A DNA stretch of 64,000 bases from Branchiostoma floridae (lineage: Eukaryota; Chordata; Leptocardii; Amphioxiformes; Branchiostomatidae): contig NC_049980.1 in the NCBI RefSeq assembly GCF_000003815.2, positions 14,780,293-14,844,292 of the forward strand, in the 5' to 3' direction. Position numbers and translations under genes: made by a program. Every line of letters begins with the position of its first letter. The stretch's first letter is position 1. The notes under the pieces are model-generated. The model was not told the DNA's origin, made no database searches, and was given only the letters and a program-made list of their open reading frames with translations. Below are positions 34,001 through 43,849 of this stretch, one piece after another.

Positions 34001-34367
34001 ACAAGATTGGGTGCTTAAGAGGGTTAAACTTTTAAGACATGTAGGGGGAAGTAAGATTGGTTTTCCTGCCTCAGCAGTATAAACTGTAACTTACAGCCAG
34101 CATTTTGGTGATTGTCACCTTCCTCAGGACAAGTAACACCTAGTTATACATGTAGTGTGAGGCCATCATTGACCTGAGGAAGATGGCAGTCAACAATACA
34201 CCAGCTGTTGTAACTCCTTGATTGTGAATAAGGAACTTGAAGTAACAAACAAGCTCTGTCCTATTCAGTAACTAATCAAGATCCTGACAGCACCCTGTGT
34301 ACACGTACATGTATGTTTCAGTATAAAAGTACTGCTACTCCAGCATACTGCATTTCTGTTCAGACTG
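31050..34367. other. Intergenic spacer, AT-rich, GMPPA to Rab gene
   Basis: Apart from the MITE at 32241 and an inverted repeat at 34090-34212, nothing gene-like was recognised. In that repeat TTACAGCCAGCATTTTGGTG...CTTCCTCAGG faces CCTGAGGAAGATGG...CAGCTGTTGTAA. The open frames are AT-rich and low-complexity. Confidence 0.5.
32241..32393. mobile_element. CTCCAAGCAGA-family MITE
   Basis: TACTCTCCAAGCAGAGGTTA then GGCGCCGGTTGC at the left; GCCTAACCTCTGCTTGGAGA then GT at the right. The inner arms carry TTTTTGACGTG / CACGTAAAAAA. It is the same family as 30786 but shorter, with no clear target duplication. Confidence 0.8.
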
Positions 34368-37300
34368 CTACACACATCTCCCACTGCATGACTTGGTGCC
34401 GGGTTGTGGGGACCGTTCATAGTCACCTCTGTTCAGGTGGATTCTCTCATCCATCATGGCGGGGGCATCTGGCCTCTGGGAAGAATGTACCCATGAAGAA
34501 AAATATGGTTACAACACCTTTATCTGAAGCCTAAAATACAAACAGAGTATAATTGTACATACATGTATTTTTGGGACTTCGTTTCTGCTTTTTGCAGTTG
34601 CTGACTCACTATCATATCAGTCTATTCATGTAAAATAAAGCAAGCAACTGGATAAAATCCAGAGTTATAGAGGCTCCTGATAGCATACACTATCTTTCAT
34701 TTAGTAACTGAGAAATGAACATCATATATGTAGGTTTCATAATGTTGTAACATGCTGAAAAGCACATCTATTGGGAACATTACACACCTATAGGACCAGT
34801 TAACATCAATCCTGCTCTTGCTTATATTTTTGATAGTAGTTCTATCTAATATTTGTGATGGCAGTTGTATCCATCAGTAATTTACCTTACGGAGGATGCT
34901 TTCCACCAGGTCCCTGAAGGCATGCTCGATGCCTGTGTTGGTCTTAGCACTCACCTCCACAAAGTTGATGTTGTACTCAACAGCAAACTGTCGGGAGAAA
35001 AAACAATGTTCTAACTTTTGACAAAATTGTTTCACTCAAGTAGTAATTGCAAAGCATAGAATGTTAAGGTGTCAAGGTGGTCTTGTAGTTTGGGTTGCTG
35101 ACTTCTGAAGGTGCCTTGTTTAAATTCCAACCTCTTTTGTCACTCAACTCAGGTGAAAACGTGTACCTATCTTTGGTTAAGAATGTCCTTTTGGACATAA
35201 AGCTGGTGGTCCTTTGTTTGAGGAGAGCTACACCTGAGTTAAAGAACCCACCACACTTATCAAAAAGATTAGGGATTGTGGTTAAAACTCTATAGTCAGG
35301 TCTCCAGGTTTACATCTTGTAAAGGTGATTGTCACCTGTTACATCAGTCCTTCCATAGATGTAAATCTCAATGAATAAATTAAATAAACAATTACATACC
35401 TTTTCTGCTCTTTCCCTGGGAACTTCTCGCAGCACCTCTTGATCGCACTTGTTTCCCAGTAGGTACCTTTCCACATCATGGGAGGCATACTGAAGCAAAA
35501 ATGCATTGTTGCTGGTAAAAATCAAGAGCTCAAACATCTCAAAGTCCATTTCCCAACTTCCTATGGTACAATCTATCAAAAAGCACCACCGAAACAGCCC
35601 AATGAATTTTCACAGAGCCGCGTAGGTTTGGGGTTATGTTCAGAATAGGCCATTGGACACCTGTATGTAGCATGTCACATGCAATTAGGCCCTGCATTTT
35701 GTTTGATAAATTTTTGTTGTCCTGATGAAAGACTTTTGATTGAACTACAATCATGGCAATGAGTCATCATTCGAATCATAACTGGCACTGTGAGTCTTCC
35801 CAAGTCCTTTCTGTTCTATGATCATAAAGCACTATCAAAGCCATAGATGCATCTAATAGTGACATTGACTGAAAATCATATTGAATTTGCTAAGTACAGT
35901 ACATGTAATACAAGACAGAGAATCTGACCATACTTTGGATGTGCATATGCTAATTGCATGACACTGACATGATTACTTGCTCACCACATCTACTTGGTTG
36001 AGCCACTTGGGAATGCTGACAAAGGTGTGTTCCCTGGTGATGTCATACACCAGTAGGACCCCGTCTGCCCGGTGGTAGTACTGTGTGGTGATGGTGTTGA
36101 ACTTCTCATGACCCGCTGTGTCCCTGCAACAGGCATGGCCACAGTCTTATCACACCACTTAGGGGTCACATGAAAGTTACTTTGTACAGTTACACTTTCT
36201 GATACATTTGTGCACTACGCAGGATTCAAAGGTTGCAATTCAATACAATAATCATTAACAGCAATACAGTCAAACCTGTACAAGTGACTGCCTCTATAGT
36301 ATATAATATAACGACCACCTTAGATAATTTAAACCAATGATACTGGTTCACCTTTATCTGCAGTATAAACTAAATCCATTGTTTAAAAAAAAACCCACAG
36401 TATTTGCTAGTAGATCTAGGGATATGTATCAACTCAACATTGGTTTCAAACTGCGCATGCAACATTGTGAAGACATTGCAATTTGAAACCACTGTACGCC
36501 GACTTAATATGTCTAAATAACCTGTTTATAAAAAAAATCAACAATGGATATAGGACATTCCATGGATAAACGTTAACTACTATAGGTTGCAACATGGATA
36601 AAGTTGAACTTGTGACTGTACACTATCAGCATTTAAGGTTTCAGCATTTAAGCAATAAAGACTGCCTGCGGCACTTACCATATTTGAAGTCGTATTCTCT
36701 TGCCATACATCTCAAATATTCTAATTTTGAAGTCAATGCCTGAAACATACAAGGTGCCATATGATGAACTTTCAGCAAAACAATTGACTACAATATTGAA
36801 AGAAAGAATATGATGTAATAAAATTCAGGATCATTACATAGTCAAACACAGGTACTTCATTTACCAAAATTCCCTTTCATTCATTGCTCTGTATGATATT
36901 TGAACAAAAAGAAAACCAAATCGAAATAGCGATGGACATGTAACGTTACTGTACATTTGTAACGTTACATTTCACTAAATTTTTAGCCTCCATCATGCCT
37001 ACCTACTAGCAAGGAGTTACAATGTATGGACATTAGAATTCTGCAAAAGTAGGGAGATTGGCAAACTGCAGTAGAGAGAAAGCCTGCAGAAAGAGTAAAA
37101 TTTTCCTGTGGCCAAATGAAACCCATGCAGCCAGGCTGCTAAACTCCCCTCAAACCCTGTAAATTAGAATTTTGATAGAGTTGCAAGCTTTTACTTCTAG
37201 ACTAGAGTAGACACATGCTTTAATGTTCTTCACATGTCTGTCTATCCCCTTTTATGTTACCTGCAATTAGCCCTTGGGCCTGAATTTTAAATAACTATTA

Positions 37301-37623
37301 TTATTTTCCCTATAGCCAGTATATATATAGTTAGTTACTAACGTTAGTGGAGACTGCTGGACAAGTAACATACAGCAAGCTGTAGTACTGTACTTTAGTA
37401 CCTTAACCAGTGACTGTGACCAGACTGACAATGTACATTGTGTGAACATCACTTCAAGTTTCTCCTTACCTACAGTAGAGATGGGGTCTTCATATTTGTC
37501 TTCAGTAAACCTATTGATGATGCAAGTCTTCCCCACGCTGGACTCCCCCACCATCACCACCTGCAGCTGGAAGTCATACGGTGGGGCTGGTCCCCTGGGA
37601 ACGGCTAGTTGTGGCTTAGACAT
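34368..37623 (-). CDS. Rab-family small GTPase with His at the catalytic Gln
   Basis: Six exons on the minus strand, 217 aa: 37623-37470, 36739-36679, 36123-35985, 35489-35400, 34987-34886, 34475-34368. All introns are GT-AG and in frame. G1 GESSVGKT (26-33), switch I STVGIDFK (49-56), G3 WDTAGHE (72-78), G4 GNKCD (130-134), G5 SAK (161-163). YYHRADGVLLVYDIT and an N-terminal PYDFQLQVV strand are Rab-like. The nearest groups by eye are Rab15/8/10/35 or Rab26/37; I do not assign one. His77 replaces the usual Gln, which in Ras-fold GTPases positions the attacking water, so slow GTP hydrolysis is expected. The tail is KSCSGRCV, with cysteines at -6 and -2, not a standard CC/CxC; an alternative last exon is possible. 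The exon 1 acceptor (CATGTAG|T) lies one base before the ATG, so an upstream untranslated exon exists, perhaps ending at 38735. Confidence 0.9.
35050..35300 (+). mobile_element. SINE-like repeat in Rab intron 4
   Basis: GGTGGTCTTGTAGTTTGGGT (A-box-like) and GCCTTGTTTAAATTCCAACC (decayed B box) precede a body with TGGTTAAGAATGTCCTTTTG, GACATAAAGCTGGTGGTCCT and GAGTTAAAGAACCCACCACA. The layout and the AAGAACCCACCACACTT ending are like amphioxus SINE bodies as I remember them. There is no intact tRNA fold. Confidence 0.5.
36267..36618. mobile_element. CAGTCAAAC-end MITE, poorly bounded
   Basis: TA|CAGTCAAACCTGTACAAG then TGACTGCC duplicates the left end at 25890. A possible right end, TTGTGACTG then TA, lies at 36610-36620, giving a longer and more decayed copy. 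The right boundary is uncertain. It is in Rab intron 2. Confidence 0.45.
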
Positions 37624-38734
37624 ACTACATGACACAATGAAGGAAACATCATTGAATACACTGTACTGCTGACAACAGGATAATTTCTTCATTAGTTCAT
37701 TACAATATGATTATTCTTATGCTTACATTACAATGACAATAATCAAGGTACGCTAAACACTAACCAGAAAATTCAAATTTTCTTGCCCTAAATGTCTAAT
37801 GAACTTCATGAGGATGAATTTCTAGATGCAATATCATCTTATGATCAGGGACTCATCTCATATTGGCAACATCAATCACCATGATGATGATATTACAGAG
37901 CTTGATATAACATGTAAACTTATAATGTATACATTACTAGTGACTGTAGTCTTCTTGCTTCTGCATCAATATTGCACTTAATAGTAATACTAAGCGTATT
38001 GTAAAGTATCCTTTGTTACCATTGGGTGATCGTGAGGGATTATGCTACATTTAAGAACTTCTAATCCCAATAAGTTTTAGTCCCTTGTGGACAATGAAAT
38101 CATACTGGTTCTGAACAGCCTTTAGCTGAGACAGTTCATACTGTTGTCTCAGATAATTTTCTACCTGACTGCAACTTTTCCTGAGGCATTATCTCTCACA
38201 TGTAAATCTGGGCGGGGATTGCATAATGTCTATTCTATTGTAACAGTTATGTCTATGCACATAATTTGATGCCTAATAACAAGAGCCAATACTACAATGT
38301 TGCCAACATTGTACCTGGCTGATGGTACATTTACATAGAAAATACCTTTATGATTATACAGATTAACGTTACCGGTGCTCTGAAAGCAGGTTTTAATGAA
38401 TTGTGGTTTGAGAAAAAATGCAGATAACGAATCGGATATATGATAATTTGATTTGGTCGGTCTGCTTATCGAGTTATGACAGCGTCAAATCAACGAAGGT
38501 CTTTAATAGATCTGCCCTGAATAGAAACAACGTCAAACCACTAAGAAACTCTTTTGTTTCATTAGAATAGATATGAGAGAAGCACCGAGCTAGCTTTCGT
38601 AATCTTATGACCTGAAACGTACATGAAACCTTGGTCAAACGGTCTCGTCAAACCACCCACATAATCGACAACTGAATGCTTATTATAAACAGACACGAGC
38701 TCGAACTAGTGTAGGATCACATGATCGTACTCAC

Positions 38735-38900
38735 CTCCATCAACCCTGAACCCACTTGTGTGTCTTTATTGCCACATTTTACGATGATTTGTGCAGCCCC
38801 TGGCCTCTAGTTTCTTCTCCTCAGGCGCGATATCAAAGCCTAGGCCTTGTCTAATGTCACTTCCGGCTTGCAGACTCAGCCTGATGACCCCTTGGTGCGG
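38735..38900 (-). other. Probable 5' untranslated exon/promoter of the Rab gene
   Basis: On the minus strand GGTTGATGGAG|GTGAGTACG is a strong donor at 38735/38734. The sequence around 38800-38930 is locally GC- and CpG-richer than its surroundings. The Rab coding exon has an acceptor one base before its ATG, so an upstream exon is required. The start of transcription is not determined. Confidence 0.4.
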
Positions 38901-38939
38901 TATAACCGCCTAACGATCTCAGCACGGTAAGTGGCCTGA

Positions 38940-40022
38940 ACCACATTGGAGTGGGTATAAATAACGTTAACATTACGCCCCTTTTCCGATAGCAAACTCA
39001 TGATAACCGAATATTCGGCTATTTTCTTGTCTTTTGAGTTATACTACTAACGTTACATGACTTTTGCGTTAAATTCAATGGATGACATTGAAATGACCAA
39101 TGTTGGTCACAGAGATAAAGCAACTGTACTGCATGTGTAGAAAAACATGTATGTGCTTCAAAAATGTGAATGCTGCTAAAACTCTTTTTTTTGGTAACCA
39201 TTTAGTAAATTTTGATCACTAACGTTACATTGTTTGTTCGCATGTAATGGAACATTCACTGCCATATAATTAATGTCTGTTGAGTTCAATAGCATGTGTG
39301 GGGCATGTGGCTGAAATAAATAAAAATAAAAGTACGAAGATGTCAGGTTTGTAGTGGTTCATTTCATTGACGTTTATGGCACATAACCCTGGTACATCAA
39401 TCCATGCTTGTTTTCCCATGTCAATGTCAAATCCATGTCCATGTCAAGTCATCTTTATGTCAAGGAGGTTAAGTATATAGACACATTGTGATATAACCTT
39501 GTATATGTCCATGTCAAAACATCAACATATAAAAAATATCATAATTGATATGTGACAAGTATATACATTTTAGGATACATTGTAAAATAAATGCTATAAC
39601 TGACAAGAATAACCATGTCCAGAAAAACTCATAAAATACTTTTAATGCAACAATTGTGTCCATTGTGCCATGGTTGTTCCTTTCTTTGTATATGTCCTGA
39701 GATGACTTTAAAAGCTCATTGCTTGTAGTTGTCATTGTTGTTTGAAACATTGAAAGTCTTGTTTGCAGAATTTCTTCTCATCAGTCATACACAAGATCTG
39801 TGAATCAAATGTGGGGAATATGTTATACATACATGTGTATACATAAAATCAACAGCATCCTTCAAAGTGACTTACATTTACCATAAACATACAACAATAT
39901 TGAAATCTTCTTCTATCAACAGTGTAACTGGAAAATTAGTTCTAAACCATGAAAATATCAGGAAATGATACATGTTTACATACCACATTCTTAATTATAA
40001 TTGAAACACATCTAAATTAAAT
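38940..40022. other. Spacer between Rab and PUSL1 genes
   Basis: AT-rich; TAACGTTA motifs and short CATGTC repeats near 39420-39520. No gene, RNA or element was recognised. Confidence 0.5.
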
Positions 40023-40196
40023 ACACTCTCCAAGCAGAGGTGTGGGGTCTGGCATGTTTTCATGCTTCTATACATTTTTGCTACTTTGTTTGGTTTTTTT
40101 TTGCAAGCCAAAAAAGAAAGTAGACAGACCAGAAAAAATTCATACAAATAAAAAGACCTCAAAAACAATCCGGGGCCCTTAACCCTGAATGGAGAA
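40023..40196. mobile_element. CTCCAAGCAGA-family MITE, diverged
   Basis: CACTCTCCAAGCAGAGGTGT then GGGGTCTGGCATGTTTT at the left; AAAACAATCCGGGGCCCTTA then ACCCTGAATGGAGAAT at the right. The right terminus has drifted. It ends about 40 bp from the PUSL1 stop codon, probably in its 3' UTR. Confidence 0.65.
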
Positions 40197-40236
40197 TAAT
40201 AGCTAGATGCAAATCCATATCCAGCTCGCATTGATA

Positions 40237-43151
40237 TCACAGCTCACCTTTTTCGTTATATTCAACATTGCATAAATAGAGTCCATGAGCAGGTGCTACT
40301 TGTGCTGCTTTAGGGTAAGCTGCTATTTTTCTAACAGCTAGCAGGGTACAAACATCTTCAGGTTGTAGTTTTCCTCTTCCAATGGCAACTAGGAGGCCTG
40401 TCATTCTTCTGACCTGCAATAGGGAAAGCACAACTAGATAACTTGCCGATGGTCAAAGATTGAAAATGTTTTCTTGTAAACTACATACATCTAGTGATAA
40501 TAAAAGTTAAATTCTCCAGCACATACATGTAACAATAGTGTAAATGAAACACTAGACTCAACATGTTGACTTATCACATCTATAAAAAGCCATATATGTA
40601 GGCAATGCATTTGTATACACTTGTCTCTTTATATGTAGCTTACATGCATGTACATGTACTTGAAATAGACCTTACAAAAGCTGATGTACTTTTGTTGTGT
40701 CAATAAAGATTTCTGTGACATGTCATACTGAGTCTGACATATCTAAGAAAAAGTTTCAGGAGTTTTCATCAATGTATACTTGCCTGTCTGTATAGAAAAG
40801 ATCGGCTTTTAAAAATTAATTCCAGCACCTCCAAATCTCTGCAGAAAGACACAAGTGGAGAAAGAATTAAAGATTTTCATGCCTCTATGTAGTCCATATT
40901 TGGGATATAACACATATGCAACAATTGTAGCTTTAAGAAATTATAGACCATCACATATATAAACTTCTACTAAAACATTTATGGAATGTTACAGAAAAGT
41001 CATATGTGCATATAAGATGAAATAAGAAGTGAAAAAGACAAAAAAAGCCACCCTACTCATTTGTAAATCAAGTGTAGAATAACACGGACATAATGGAAAT
41101 TTTCATACCTGCAGAAAGGATCATGTTCCTTTAAAAAACATGACGCTCTCCTGACTTCAACCACTTTCATAGTTTTTACAGGATCTTTGGTCCATGTTTC
41201 TGGAGTTTTACTTCTGAAAGTGGTGAAATCATGTGTTCCTAGGAAATGCTTTGCTGCCTCTTGCATGGCCTCAATATCTAATCTGGATTAACATAAAGGA
41301 ATGAGACAAATAAATCTTTGAGAAGTTTGTAAAAAAAAAGAAGCGCATCATTTACAGCTCCATACAGTTTAAAGCTAATCCTTATACCATTCACAAATTA
41401 CAACGAGGGACCTTAATGGTTGTAAACTTGTACTGGTTATAGATATTCACCCAAATGCAGACAGGTTATATACTGGCTACAAATATTTACTCAATGTAGA
41501 CAGACAACAAAACATTGATGACAAACTTGCAGCATATCACCCCTCTACCTATCAAATGTCAATGGACCTATGTAAAGATCCAAGGGCAATCTGATTAAAT
41601 GGATTGTAATGAACATTTTGCTGCATATACAAAAACCTCATGACCCTGACCTCTCCCTAACCTCTCTTGCTGAATCACTCGAATGTGTTATTCGTTTACT
41701 GTTATTTTAGTATTTTTACACGTACTTGTTTCTTACCTCTCTTTGATGCCCCAGCTTCTATTTACCTCAGGAATGGGTAGCCTGGAGTGATAGCAGCCTG
41801 ACACTACTCTGTACAGGTATGTTCTACCCAGTGCTTGGTGCCGTGAGCTGAACGTGGGAGACACTGGGCGACAGTTCATTAGCCTTAAGTAAGGGGGGAA
41901 AGAGGTCAAAAACACATTTTAGTGTTTAAAAAGCACATTGATTGAAAATATACAGTAATTGACCTATAGCATTTTAAGCCTCACTTGTTTCCTGCACTCT
42001 CTTTCTTCCATACAGATAATAAAAACAACCTTTGAGTTAACAGCTTCAATGTAGCAAACAATTGTAAGCTGTAACGACTCTTGAAAACTAGTCATCCCTG
42101 CTGACCAATACCTTGAACCACAGATGACCTTTAAGGGGCTTTAAGTAGCCTCAGCTTTAGATGGTCATTAACATACAGATAACCATATGTAAGAACATAC
42201 TAACCTGATGTCAGTTCTGCCCATATGGAGAATACTGCGGTTGACTGCATGCACAATTGAGTCAGGGTCAAATGGTTCCTTGTCGTCCCCGTAGATGAGG
42301 TCAGCATGGGCAGTGTTGCACAAGGCATGGACCCCTGAGTCTGTCCGACTAGATACGTGGATGTTAGGAGGCTCTGCTAACTTTAAGTGAGAAAAGGCAT
42401 CCTGTAATCAACAATATAGAAAACAATCATTAGCTGTCTGTCTGTTTCAATGGAAACTGATTTGCATATAAAACCTATAACTCTGAAGTAGATTCTGAAA
42501 CAAAGAGGTCCATACATATCTTGACTCTGCTCAGTTGCTTTAGCTATTGACCAATTGACGTAATGATGACATAAAAAAGGAAGTCATAGAGTCATAGACA
42601 GCATATTTAATAATAGAGTATAGTAGTTACATTCTTAACCTTTTTGCCAAGTGTATGTGTCTTTCTTCTACTTTATACGATTATTTCTGTGATTTTTAAG
42701 TAAAAACTTTAATGAACGCTAACAGCAGACAACTGATACTAAACATGTGCAGCGAGCCCTGTACTAAATAACGTTAATACGTACACTGAGCGCATCTTCT
42801 ACTGCACTGAACCCTGCAGCCCTCTCCACCGGTGTGACTTTTGGAACTCCTCTGGAACATTAAAATGTGTGTTTTGTCAATCACTGAGGTATGGCAGCTA
42901 TAAGGGGTCAAGTGGGTCACTTGGATTTACATCATCAAGTACAAGGTATGTATATGTATGAGGCAATTATATTAAGTTATCATAAGTCATACAAAGTGTA
43001 TTTCATATACATGTACATGTACATGACTGTCTGCTGCCCCCCTCCCCACGACTTCATTTGAACCGTCATATAAAGCTTACCAGGTGAAGAAAACTTTTTT
43101 TTACCTGAAATGTGTTCCCAAGTACTGGAATTGCAGTAGGTAACGAACCAT
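40237..43151 (-). CDS. PUSL1: tRNA pseudouridine synthase-like 1 (TruA family)
   Basis: Seven exons on the minus strand, 864 nt, 287 aa (human 303): 43151-43105, 42851-42785, 42401-42205, 41883-41737, 41282-41109, 40838-40784, 40413-40237. The start gives MVRYLLQFQYLGTHF. The catalytic motif is SSRTDSGVHAL, with Asp59 as nucleophile. Then come AHADL, FSSRHQALGRTYLYR, MQEAAKHFLGTHDFTTFRS, SFLYRQVRRMTG and APAHGLYLCNVEY, in the order of human PUSL1. TruA-family enzymes isomerise uridine to pseudouridine in tRNA; vertebrate PUSL1 is reported as mitochondrial, but no clear targeting leader is visible here. Intron 6 has a GC donor (GACAG|GCAAGT), forced by frame because the downstream GT would break the RQ|VRRM join. 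A longer frame from an ATG at 43165 is out of phase and rejected. The gene is divergent from ZSWIM7 and shares its promoter. Confidence 0.95.
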
Positions 43152-43426
43152 ACTCTGGTGATCACCGAAACAACAGGAGCCTAGGATGAAACTTCGGAAA
43201 ACCTAACCACAACACACCAGGCACCACGATCGAGACAGACGGCAAGGAGGTCAGAGGGCAAAGGTGAAATTTCGCTTGACATCCGCGGATAGTACCAGCG
43301 CGTGCTCCTTGCCTGTTGCAAACGTCTGGTTCATCGCTCTTTGACAATCAACACAGTGGCTGTATGAAGACTGGAGCTGTTCCTTTATAACCTCTACTGT
43401 TCCCTTAGGACCTCTATTGACTCAAC
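43152..43426. promoter_or_regulatory. Bidirectional PUSL1/ZSWIM7 promoter
   Basis: Only 275 bp separate the two start codons, so transcription must begin within it in both directions. It is relatively CpG-rich near 43225-43305 (CCGCGG, GCGCG, ACGATCGAG) and lacks a TATA box except a weak TTTATAA at 43383. Confidence 0.7.
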
Positions 43427-43849
43427 ATGGCGTCTGGTCAGTTGGGGACAGTGGCTACTCAACTTCTGCTTGAAGTCAAACATCTGTACAGCAGGAACAG
43501 TTACTTGTCAGACGATCTTCTATCAGCTTTGCAGGACGTCTTTGGAACTTCTCTACTAGCATCGCTGGACATAGTGGACCGGAAAGGAGTGACCCACGTC
43601 ACCTGTCCGAGCGGAAGACACCTGTACCTGGTGGTGGGAAGCTCGGGAAGACTGTACACCTGTTTACCGTCAGGACTGTACTGCCCATGCTCGTTCTTCA
43701 CATACGCCACACTGATGAGAGGGGAATCACTGGTGTGCAAACATGTCCTAGCGGTGCAGCTGTCACAGGCCATGGGAACATTCCAACACCTGACTGTCTC
43801 AGATGAAGAACTTGTTGGTCTACTGATGAACAAAGACACAGCTCAGTGA
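43427..43849 (+). CDS. ZSWIM7: SWIM-domain protein ZSWIM7 (SWS1), intronless
   Basis: A single exon encodes 140 aa, the same length as human ZSWIM7. The SWIM zinc-binding signature is Cys86-x-Cys88...Cys104-x-His106 (YCPC ... VCKH). Other family blocks are LDIVDRKGVTHV, CPSGRHLYLVVGSSGRLYTCL and LAVQLSQAMGTFQHLTVSDEEL. With its partner SWSAP1 the protein forms the metazoan Shu complex, which supports RAD51 filaments in homologous recombination and meiosis. The start is in CAACATGGCG. Vertebrate orthologues have several introns, so the lack of any intron here suggests intron loss or a retrocopy. The shared divergent promoter with PUSL1 argues for a resident gene. A weak ATTAAA is at 44474. Confidence 0.95.
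   Translation: MASGQLGTVATQLLLEVKHLYSRNSYLSDDLLSALQDVFGTSLLASLDIVDRKGVTHVTCPSGRHLYLVVGSSGRLYTCLPSGLYCPCSFFTYATLMRGESLVCKHVLAVQLSQAMGTFQHLTVSDEELVGLLMNKDTAQ

Noticed and set aside
37267-37692. Rab protein starting further upstream at 37692
   Set aside because: A splice acceptor immediately precedes the ATG at 37623, so the upstream codons are intronic.
37970-37995. miR-92-like seed (ATATTGCACTT)
   Set aside because: Only the seed matches; the surrounding sequence does not match the mature microRNA or form an obvious hairpin.
42980-43165. PUSL1 start at the upstream ATG (43165)
   Set aside because: That frame does not encode the TruA N-terminal strand; the ATG at 43151 gives VRYLLQFQYLGTHF and splices in phase.
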